DNA from: Lepus europaeus
Lineage: Eukaryota; Chordata; Mammalia; Lagomorpha; Leporidae
NCBI RefSeq assembly: GCF_033115175.1
Contig: NC_084831.1
Span: 42,440,002-42,504,001 of the forward strand
Length of the DNA: 64,000 bases
Direction: 5' to 3'
This document shows positions 56,193-64,000 of the stretch, one piece after another. Within the stretch, counting starts at the first letter, position 1. The number at the start of each line of letters is the position of its first letter. A program made the translations under genes and the position numbers. Under the pieces are notes generated by a model, which saw only the letters and a list, made by a program, of their open reading frames with translations, made no database searches and was not told the DNA's origin.

Positions 56193-56249
56193 TAAAATAA
56201 ATCTTTTTAAAAAGGGGGTGGGGGGGAACTGTTATAGATTAAAAGTGAA

Positions 56250-56560
56250 GAGGGACAGGCATTTGGCACACCAGTGAAGATACGGCTTGGGACACCCATG
56301 TCCCATGTCAGAGTGTCTGGGGATGAGTCCTAGCTCCATTCTGGATTCCAGCTTCCTGCTAATGCATACCCTGGGAGGTAACAGGTGATAGTTATTTGGG
56401 TCCCTGCCATACATATGGAAGACTGGAAATGAGTTTCAGGCTCCTGGCTTCAGCCTGGCTCAGCCCTTACTGTTGGGGCATTTAGTGGGTTAGCGAGATG
56501 AGAGATGTTTGTCTCTTTCCGCCCCCCCCTCTGCCTTTCAAATAAATCAATTTTTAGAAA
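56250..56560 (+). repeat. CSINE, older
   Basis: Head GGGACAGGCATTTGGCACACC; CCCCCCCC at about 56521 in place of CT repeats; tail GCCTTTCAAATAAATC. Confidence 0.85.
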
Positions 56561-56651
56561 ATTTTAAAGGAGAATGACTAAAGATCCAACACCTGCAGCA
56601 ATTATTAATTACAACAATTTGAATTCTCAGTTAAATAAATGCTAGCTCCAA

Positions 56652-56960
56652 GGGCTGGTGTTGTGGCATAATGGGTTAACCTGCTGCCTGAGATGCAGGC
56701 ATCATATATGGGTACAGATTTGAGTCCTGGCTGCTCCACTTCCAATCCAGATCCCTGCTAATGCACCTGAGAAAGCAGCAGCAGGTGGCCCAAGTAACCC
56801 ATTAGGAAGAACTGGACAAATCTGGCTCCTGGCTTCAGCCTGGCTCGGCACTGGCCATTGTGGCAATTTGGGAGGTGAACCAATGGATGGAAGATGTCTC
56901 TGTGTCTCTCCCGCTCTCTGTAACTCTTTCTTTCAAATAAATAAATCTTTTTTTAAAAAA
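56652..56960 (+). repeat. CSINE
   Basis: Head GGGCTGGTGTTGTGGCATAA; tail CTTTCAAATAAATAAATC. TSD GCTAGCTCCAA at 56641-56651, and GCTAGTTCCAA at 56961-56971. Confidence 0.9.
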
Positions 56961-57117
56961 GCTAGTTCCAAAGGACATTTTCATTAGCATATAATAATTG
57001 TACATATTTATGGAGGACAGTGTGATATTTCAAAACCTGATCAATTCAGGGTCATTAGCATTTCCATTTCATTATTTATGTGTGGAGCCTTTAAGCTCCT
57101 CTCTTCTACAGCTTTCA

Positions 57118-57173
57118 TTTTTAAGATTTATTTTATTCTTATTTGAAAGGCATAGTTACAGAGAGGCAGGAGC

Positions 57174-57206
<33 letters not shown>

Positions 57207-57466
57207 GACAGAGAGAGGTTTTCCATCTGCTGGCTCACTCCCCAAATGGCCACAACGGCCAGAGCTGTGCCGATCTGAAGCCAGGAGCCAGAAGCTTCTT
57301 CCAGGTCTCCCACACAGATACAGGGGCCCAAGAAATTGGGCCATCTTCTACTGCTTTCCCAGGCCATAGCAGAGAGCTGGACTGGAAGAGGAGGGACTGG
57401 AATCAGTGCCCATATGGGATGCCAGCATTCAGGCAGTGGATTAACCCACTATGCCACAGCGTTGGC
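57118..57466 (-). repeat. CSINE in L1
   Basis: TTTTAAGATTTATTTTATTC start, (GA)n at 57175-57197, head end CACAGCGTTGGCCC. A TCTTCTAC word flanks it. Confidence 0.88.
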
Positions 57467-58134
57467 CCATCTTCTACTTCTTTACTAAATACATAATAGA
57501 TTATTTTAAACTGTAGTCACCTTATTGTGCTGTAGAACACTTGAACTTCTACCTATTCCTTCTATCCAGCCGTGTTTTGGTATTCATTTTCCAAACTCCC
57601 TCTGCATCCTCCTGTTCTCAACACTTTCCAACCTCTAGTTATCACTATTCTACATTTAGATTGAGATTTTTTTTATAGGTTCCACATGTGTGTAGGTGAG
57701 AGAGTATGTGATATTTGTTTTTCTGTGTCTGACTTATTTCACTAAACATAAATGTCTTCTAGTCTTCTAGTACCATCCACTTAGCTGCAAGTGACAGTTT
57801 TATTATTTTTTATGGCTGAAAAACATTGCATTGTGTATCTATAATATTTTCTCTTTAACTATTAATCTGTCAATAGACACCTAGGTTGGTTGCATGTCTC
57901 AGCTATTAGGAATAGCTGCAATAGACACGGGAGTACAAATATCTCTTTGATTTGTTGATTTCATTTTCTTTAGATGGACGCACTCCCAACAATGGGATAG
58001 TTAGATCATAACATAGATCTTTTTTAGCTTTTTGAGGAGTCTTCACTCAGTTCTTTATAATGGTTGTTATAATTTAAATTCATACCAACAGAGTATGCGT
58101 TCCCTTTTCTCCATAACTTTGCCAGAATCTAAAA

Positions 58135-58435
58135 AATATTTTTCAAATATTATTTGTATGAGAGACAGAGAAGGTAACAGATAGAGTGAGCTCCTATCCA
58201 CTGGTTCGTTCCTCAAATGCCAGCAGTGGTCCCTGGCTGGGACTAAAACTGGGACATGGGAACTTAATCCAAGTCTCTCACATGGATAGCAGGGACCCAT
58301 CTACTTGAACCATTACCACTGTTCCCTGGGATCTGCCTTAGCAGAAAGCTCGAGTCAGGAGCTGCAGATGGGTATTGAATCCAAGTACTTAGAAATGGAT
58401 ATGAGCTTCTTAACTGGTCTCCCAACATGAGGACA
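58135..58435 (-). repeat. CSINE in L1, old
   Basis: Diverged copy: GAGAGACAGAGAAGGTAAC, CTATCCACTGGTTCGTTCC, CTCACATGGATAGCAGGGACC. The head is eroded near TCTCCCAACATG. Confidence 0.7.
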
Positions 58436-58556
58436 AAATGTACCCCATCCCTCTTTTTGTCTTTTTGGTGCTAGCCATTCTAATTGGGTTGAGATGGAAT
58501 CTCATTGTGGCTTTGATTTACATTTCCCTGATAGGTAATGATCTGAAGCATTTTTC

Positions 58557-58907
58557 TTTTTTTTTTTAATTTTTTATTTATTTTTTTGACAGGCAGAGTG
58601 GATAGTGAGAGAGAGAGACAGAGAGAAAGGTCTTCCTTTTTGCCGTTGGTTCACCCTCCAATGGCCGCTGTGGCCGGCGCATCTCACTGATCCCAAGCCA
58701 GGAGCCAGGTGCTTCTCCTGGTCTCCCATGTGGGTGTAGGGCCCAAGCACTTGGGCCATCCTCTACTGCCTTCCCGGGCCATAGCAGAGAGCTGGCCTGG
58801 AAGAGGGGCAACCGGGATAGAATCCGGCGCCCCAATCGGGACTAGAACCCGGTGTGCTGGCGCCGCAAGGCGGAGGATTAGCCACGGATTAGCCACGGCG
58901 CCGGCCA
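58557..58907 (-). repeat. CSINE, GC-rich subfamily, in L1
   Basis: T run and GACAGGCAGAGTGGATAG start; head end CGGCGCCGGC, with a duplicated GGATTAGCCAC near the head. TSD CATTTTTC at 58549-58556 and 58908-58915. Confidence 0.93.
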
Positions 58908-58985
58908 CATTTTTCATATATTTGGTGGCCATTTATATATCTTCTCTTGAGAAATGCCTATTTAGATCATTGCCCCCCACCTTTT

Positions 58986-59309
58986 AAAAAGATTTTATTT
59001 ATTTATTTCAAAGGCAGAATTACAGGGAGAGAGGAAGAGACAGAGAAATCTTCCATCCACTGGGTCAGTCCCCAAATGACTACAATAATCAGAGCTGGAT
59101 CAGGCCAAGGCCAGGAGCCAGGAGCTTCTTCCTGGACTCCAACATGGAGGCAGAGACCCAATAACTTGGGCCATCTCCCACTGCTTTCCCAGGCACATCA
59201 GCAGAGACCAAGATTGGTAGTGGAACAGCCAGGGCTTGAACCTGTGCTCATATGGGATGCCAGCATTGCAGGTGGCAGTGGCTTTACTTGCCATGTCACA
59301 ATGCTGGCC
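58986..59309 (-). repeat. CSINE in L1
   Basis: AAAAAGATTTTATTTATTTATTTC start; head end CACAATGCTGGCC. Confidence 0.88.
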
Positions 59310-59324
59310 TTTTTTTTTTTTTTT

Positions 59325-59577
59325 GGAGACAAGGGCTGTTCAAAGTCATTACATCTCGAAGTTAATTTCACTTTTTTTTTTAGAAACTTAATTAACTTTA
59401 AAGAAGCACCCAAGAATCACATCTTTTGCGACCAATTAGACACAACTATAACTTATGAGACATGAGACCTCCATTGAATACATTAAAAGAAAATAAGTCA
59501 TTGAGAACAAGTTTAATCATTAATTAAGGAAGCACCTAAGAAAACAGTTATCATTTATCAGGTTTTTTTTCATTTAT
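59325..59577. other. unassigned block inside the antisense L1
   Basis: About 250 bases between two L1 parts that are far apart in the L1 consensus. I do not recognise it. It could be filler at a large L1 deletion or another worn element. Confidence 0.4.
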
Positions 59578-60277
59578 CAGTTCTATTAATTTTCTGGGAG
59601 GAGTCTTTAGGTTTTTTTATAATATAGAATCATCTTACCTGCAACAGAGATAATTTGATTCACTCCCTTCCTATTTGTATGCCTTTTATTTCTTTCTCTT
59701 CTCTAATTGCACTGGACAAAACTTCCACTACTATATTGATTAAGAGCAATGAGAGTATATATCCTTGTTTAATCCATATTTTAAAGGAAACAGCTTTTTC
59801 ACATTCAGTATAGTTTTGGCTTTAGGTATATCATATATATCCTTTATTATGTTGAGGTATGATCCTTGTATATGTAATTATTTAATGATTCTTTTATCAT
59901 GAGAGGATATTGAATTTTATTGAATGCTTTTCTGCATCTGTTGAGATGATTTTGTGATTTTTATCTTTCATTCTGCTGATATATTTATTGATTTGTATAT
60001 ACAGAACCCTCCTTGCATGGATAAGTCCCACTTGATAATAATGAATTATCTTTTTGATGTGCTGTTGCATTTGATTTGTTAGTATTTTGTTGAGAATTTT
60101 TATATCTATGTTCTTTAGGAATATTGGTCTATGGTGTTTGTTGTTGTTGTGTCCTTGTCTAGTTTTGGTATCAGGGTAATGCTGGCTTCATAGAATAAGT
60201 TTGGGAGAGTTCCCTCCCTTTCAATATGTTGAGATACTTTGACAATAATTGTTTTAGTTCTCCATAAAAGTTTGATA

Positions 60278-60608
60278 GAGGGAAAGCATTTGGCCTAGCA
60301 GTGAAGCTACCAGTTGAGATGCCGACATCCCATATTGGATAATGTGGGTTCATCTTATGGGTCTGCCCCTGATTCTTGATTCCAGCTTCCTGCTAACGCA
60401 TACCCTAGGGGGCAACAGGTTATGGCTCAAGTACCTGGGTCCATGCCATGCTTGTGTGAGACTTGGATTGGGTTCCCAGTTCCAAGCTTTGGCCTGGCCC
60501 TGTTGCTTGAATTTGTGGAATGAACCAGTGGATAGGAGATCTCTCTCTCTCTCTTTTTCTCCCCTTCTCTCTCTTCCTCCTTCTCAGATAGATAGATAAT
60601 TTTATAAG
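60278..60608 (+). repeat. CSINE in L1
   Basis: Head GAAAGCATTTGGCCTAGCAG; tail CTCAGATAGATAGATAATT. An imperfect AAGTTTGATAG / AAGTTTTGTAG duplication flanks it. Confidence 0.82.
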
Positions 60609-60863
60609 TTTTGTAGAATTCAATAGGGTAGCCATCTGATCCTGGGCTTTTCTTTGTTGGGAGAGGTTTTGTGACTGATCCAATCTCATTATTTGTTATT
60701 GGTCCATTCAGGTTTTCTATCAGTTTGTGGTTCAACTTTGGTAGTTTATGTAGGTCTAGAAATGTATCAGTTTCTTCTAGATTTTCCACTTAATTGGCAT
60801 ATGATTGCTCATAATAGTTCCTAATGATCTTTTAGGTTTTTGTGGTATTCAGTTGTAAGTTTC

Positions 60864-61158
60864 CAATTAAAAATTATTATTCATTTATTTGAAAAGCAGA
60901 GTTACAGAGAGAAGGAGACACAGAGAGATACCTTTCATCCCCTGGCTCATTCTCCAAATGGCTATGACAGCCTGGCTGGGCCAGGCTGAAGCCAGGAGCC
61001 TGGAACTCCACCTGATCTTAAGGCCATCTCCCACTACTTTCCCAGGTGCATTAGCAGGGAGCTGGATCAGAAGTGAAGAAATGGGGACTTGAACCAATGT
61101 TCATATGGGATGCTGGCATTACAGGTTGTGCCTTAACCTGCTGCACCACAGGCCCTGT
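60864..61158 (-). repeat. CSINE in L1
   Basis: ATTATTATTCATTTATTTG start; head end GCACCACAGGCCC. Confidence 0.87.
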
Positions 61159-61435
61159 GATGTCTCCTTTTTATCTCTGATTTTATTTATCTGGTCTCCT
61201 TTCTCTCTCACTCTCTCTCTCTTTTTAAATAGTTTAGTCTAGCTGAAATTGTCTTTGTTTATCTTTTAAAACAAGATCTTCATTTCATTATATTTTGAAT
61301 TTTTTGTCTCTATTTACACTTTGATCTTTGTTATTTCTTCTCTTCAACTAACTTTGAATTTGATTTGTTCTTGTTTTTCCAGATCTCTGATATCAAAGGA
61401 TATGTTTTTATAATATATTCTAATTTTATTTATTT

Positions 61436-61560
61436 TCTTTTTATTTATTTGAAAGGCAGTCTATCTGACTGACTGGCAGATAGATGGAAATCTTCCATCC
61501 ACAGATTCACTCCCCAAATACCTTTATCAGTTGGAGCTGAACCAAACCAAAGCTGCTTTA
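61436..61560 (-). repeat. CSINE tail-half fragment
   Basis: CTTTTTATTTATTTGAAAGGC through TCTTCCATCCACAGATTC and TCCCCAAATACC; similarity stops near 61560. Confidence 0.7.
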
Positions 61561-61679
61561 CAGATTTTGTTTGAGGAGCTAGAGCTCTGCCAATAGGCAT
61601 TGGCAATGGCTGGAATCCCTGCCATTTTTGTATAGAACTATTGAATTTTGGAAAGGAGAATCTTAACAATTAGAATTTG

Positions 61680-61969
61680 TATACTTGGACCACAATAAAG
61701 AACAAGGATATGAACCATATTAGAGAAGGGAAAGCACTTTTCACTTTTCCTGGATGTGGGAGTTGAGAGACTTCCCTTATCAAAATCATGACACCACTTG
61801 GCTTGATCCCAAATGCTTTGGATGTATTTTTCTATGAGCCCATTGCTATTATTAATGTAAGTGCAGCAGATGTTTTAGTCATTGCACATATTCTTCCTTG
61901 TTTTGCCGGTAGGTAACCTAAGGCTAGTCGGTTGTCCATGACTACTTTAGCTCTGGAATCTACAGAATC
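61680..61969 (-). pseudogene. ERV env (transmembrane subunit) remnant
   Basis: On the minus strand a short frame (61969 down to a stop at 61832-61834) resembles the conserved DNRLAL-type segment of gammaretrovirus-like Env transmembrane proteins. It then decays, with further env-like hydrophobic coding in a different frame to about 61680. The downstream cysteines expected of that motif are mostly lost. Surface subunit, pol and gag are absent. Non-functional fossil. Confidence 0.55.
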
Positions 61970-61993
61970 ACGTAGTGCCGTCTTTTACTCACT

Positions 61994-62608
61994 TGCAGTA
62001 GAAACTGACAAGAGACCAGACTGCACTGAGGCAAGATTTGGGCTTATGCTGGAGCACAAGGGAGACAGCACAGAGGACAGAGCTTCCACCAACTGGCTCT
62101 ACAAAGGGAGCTCAACAGGGGACTTTATTGGGTTGGTGAGGCATGACTGTGCCCTCTTCATCTCTGGCTTGTCCCTTTGCACACAGCACTTTGGTTTGCA
62201 TTTGGCTCAGTATTCTGAACAAACACAGCTGCTTCTTTTGCATACAACACACTCAAAATGGTGGTGTTGCTTTCCTCTGCCTCCCCAGGAAGGTCATATA
62301 TTGGTCATACTGGATTAGTCGGGCATGTGCATGGGTTGGGAAAAACCTCTTTTTGGTTGGGGTCTGGATGCTCCTTGCTGCTGATTGGTTTGGAGCTGGG
62401 TAAAGTGGATATGTGATCGGGTTGGGAGGCGGACACAAGGTCATGTCAGGAGGGGCTTGATTTTGAGTCTTGTTTCTATCCAGACTCCTTTCTATGCCGC
62501 CACTCCAGGTTTTTGTGTTCACAGGGTTGCAGTACTCTCGCTCAAAATGCAGCTTCAACTTTTTGCTTTGGTTCTTCTGTGCTTTTTAGCCATCTTGGTT
62601 CTGCCCCA
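61994..62608 (-). mobile_element. ERV LTR (TG...CA, about 615 bp)
   Basis: On the minus strand the block opens with TGGGGCAG and closes with CTACTGCA. In order it has CCAAT (62384-62388), a TATA-like AATATATGA (about 62297-62305), and AATAAA (62124-62129): a normal U3-R-U5 layout. About 25 bases after its end the env remnant begins in the same orientation. TATA-, CCAAT- and poly(A)-box functions are inferred from position. Confidence 0.65.
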
Positions 62609-62797
62609 AAATAAAAAAAAAAATTTAAGCAAATTAGCAAGTAGAATCTAGCAATATGTAATATATCTTGAGTAACTGATGTTTAGCTCAGAAGTCCAAA
62701 GCTGGTTTAACGTTCAAATATCAATTTAATTCATGACATGAACAAAATTCAGAAGAAAAATCAGAATTATTTCAATAGATGTAGAAAAGGCATTTCT

Positions 62798-63152
62798 TTT
62801 TTTTTAAATTTTTATTTATTTATTTTTTGACAGACCGAGAACAGTGAGAGAGAGAGACAGAGAGACAGAGAGAAAGGTCTTCCTTCTGCCGTTGGTTCAC
62901 CCTCCAATGGCCGCTTCAGCTGGCGCACCACGCTGATTTGAAGGCAGGAGCCAGGTGCTTCTCCTGGTCTCCCATGCGGGTGCAGGGCCCAAGGACTTGG
63001 GCCATCCTCCACTGCACTCCTGGGCCACAGCAGAGAGCTGGCCTGGAAGAGGAGCAACCGGGACAGAATCCGGTGCCCCGACTGGGACTAGAACCCGGTG
63101 TGCCGGCGCCGCAAGGCGGAGGATTAGCCTATTGAGTAATGGTGGCGCTGGC
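62798..63152 (-). repeat. CSINE, GC-rich subfamily, in L1
   Basis: T8 then ATTTATTTATTTTTTGACAG; head end GGTGGCGCTGGC. TSD AAAAGGCATTTCT before 62798 and AAAAAGCATTTCT after 63153. Confidence 0.92.
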
Positions 63153-63203
63153 GAAAAAGCATTTCTAAAATACAATATCCACTCATGAGAAAAACTCTCA
63201 AGA

Positions 63204-63938
63204 GGTGAGTGTTTGGCCAAGTGGTTAAGATGCTGCTTTGGGCCGGCGCCGTGGCTCAATAGGGTAATCCTCTGCCTGAGACGCCAGCACACCGGGTTCT
63301 AGTCCCAGTCGGGGCGCCGGATTCTGTCCCGGTTACTCCTCTTCCAGTCCAGCTCTCTGCTATGGCCAGGGAGTGCAGTGGAGGATGGCCCAAGTGCTTG
63401 AGCCCTGAACCCGCATGGGAGACCAGGAGAAGCACCTGGCTCCTGCCTTCGGACCAGTGCAGTGCACCGGCCACAGCGCGCCGGCCACGGTGTGCCGGCC
63501 GCGGCAGCCATTGGAGGGTGAACCAACGGTAAAGGAAGACCTTTCTCTCTGTCTCTCTCTCTCTCAATGTTCACTCTGTCTGTCAAAAAAACAAACAAAA
63601 AAACCCAAAACAACAACAACAAAAAAAGATGCTGCTTTGGATGCCCACATCCCATTTTGGAGTGCTAGTGTCTGAGTCCTGGCTCCACTCTCAATTCCAG
63701 CTTCTTGCTAATGCAGACCTTGGGAGGCAGCAGTGATGCCTCAAGTATTTTGAGTTCCTGCCAAAGTAAGGAGACCTGGATTGAGTTCTCTGCTCCTGGC
63801 TTTGGTCTTGTGCAGCCTCAGCTCCTGTAGACATACAGGGAGTGAATCAACAGATGAGAGTTCATTTTCATCCTTTCTTTCCTCTCCCCCCTCCCATCTC
63901 TGTGCCTCTCAAATAAAAATAAATACATTGTACAAAAA
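63204..63938 (+). repeat. CSINE, older, host of a nested SINE
   Basis: Head GGTGAGTGTTTGGCCAAGTGG at 63204, resuming after the nested copy at 63641; tail GCCTCTCAAATAAAAATAAAT. Flanked by AGAAAAACTCTCAAGA / AGAAAACCCTCTCAGA. Confidence 0.88.
63242..63625 (+). repeat. CSINE, GC-rich subfamily, nested in a CSINE
   Basis: Head GCCGGCGCCGTGGCTCAAT; an expanded CGGCC-rich part (GCGCCGGCCACGG, GTGCCGGCCGCGG) and a complex AAACAAAC/CAACAA tail. Perfect 15-bp TSD AAGATGCTGCTTTGG at 63227-63241 and 63626-63640. Confidence 0.95.
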
Positions 63939-63977
63939 GAAAACCCTCTCAGAAAATAGTAAGAAAATAGAACTTTG

Positions 63978-64000
63978 GGGCCGGTGCCATGGTTCACTTG
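63978..64000 (+). repeat. CSINE head, cut by window end
   Basis: GGGGCCGGTGCCATGGTTCA is a CSINE 5' head beginning 23 bases before the window ends. Confidence 0.75.

Larger units (their letters stand above)
53725..56240 (+). mobile_element. L1M 3' end cut into pieces by six CSINEs
   Basis: L1 segments at 53725-53835, 54171-54289, 55000-55085 and 55420-55495 are collinear parts of one old L1 ORF2 3' end/UTR (GCTACAACGTGGATGAATC; GACCACATAGCGTATGATTC; GACTGCTAATGGGTAC; GATAGTGGTGATTATGG). The final piece, 56193-56240, is doubtful. Each gap is filled by a SINE. Confidence 0.75.
56968..61432 (-). mobile_element. L1 (L1MA-like), antisense: 3' UTR and ORF2 remnants
   Basis: Read from the minus strand: 3' UTR (56968-57560), ORF2 C-terminal part (to 58985), and, after an unexplained block at 59325-59577, ORF2 reverse-transcriptase part (59578-61432). 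The RT region still shows a KKSPGSDGYPIEFYKT motif at about 60600-60680. Six CSINEs, stops and frameshifts break it. It is a dead copy. Confidence 0.8.
62690..63975 (+). mobile_element. L1 ORF2 fragment split by CSINEs
   Basis: AACGTTCAAATATCAATTTAA, ATTTCAATAGATGTAGAAAAGG and, after the first SINE, ATCCACTCATGAGAAAAACTC are successive parts of L1 ORF2. The last part follows the second SINE from about 63953. Confidence 0.7.

Noticed and set aside
60427-60789. 120-codon minus-strand frame with a plausible protein segment
   Set aside because: It is a leftover of L1 ORF2 reverse transcriptase that runs into an inserted SINE; not a host gene.
61932-62318. 128-codon plus-strand frame
   Set aside because: It is antisense to the ERV LTR, and no family is recognised.

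Overview
This is a mammalian nuclear window with no prokaryotic organisation. It has intron-interrupted genes, CpG islands and dense retrotransposons. Most repeats are tRNA-derived CSINE ('C repeat') elements with a CT-rich zone and an (AAAT)n or poly-A tail, plus L1 3' ends of the rabbit type, which points to a leporid (rabbit or hare; Oryctolagus is my first guess). Two genes are recognisable. FAF1 lies on the minus strand: only coding exon 1 and the start of its very long intron 1 are inside the window. CDKN2C (p18-INK4c) lies on the plus strand and is complete. The FAF1-CDKN2C neighbourhood matches what I know of human 1p32.

Layout. 1-24731: FAF1 intron 1, read right to left, about half of it interspersed repeats, including CSINEs, a Tigger-like DNA transposon, a mariner relic beside an old class III-like ERV, hAT elements, MIRs and L1 tails. 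24732-25470: FAF1 coding exon 1 and its CpG-island promoter. 25471-35400: intergenic, repeat-rich up to 33566. 35480-37240: CpG island and long non-coding first exon of CDKN2C. 37719-37847 and 41212-41589: the two CDKN2C coding exons, encoding 168 residues. 41590-51667: unique, AT-rich sequence apart from an orphan CpG island at about 44.6-45.7 kb with several plus-strand splice-donor matches. 51668-64000: heavily layered repeats, including an L1 cut up by six SINEs, a second antisense L1 covering 4.5 kb, and an ERV LTR joined to an env remnant.

The two genes are arranged head to head, with start codons about 13 kb apart, but nothing shows a shared promoter. FAF1 encodes a UBX-domain ubiquitin/p97 adaptor. 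CDKN2C encodes an ankyrin-repeat inhibitor of CDK4/CDK6. I see no direct functional pathway linking them.

The most interesting signals are these: the long CDKN2C leader, whose last upstream ORF would stop only three nucleotides before the p18 start codon after splicing; an 18-kb SINE-poor zone around CDKN2C; the orphan CpG island downstream of it; and several datable nested insertions. I found no convincing new protein-coding system. Most long reading frames in the GC-rich islands start at non-ATG codons and look like composition artefacts. Repeat boundaries were read by eye and are accurate to a few bases where target-site duplications (TSDs) are given, otherwise to about 10-30 bases.
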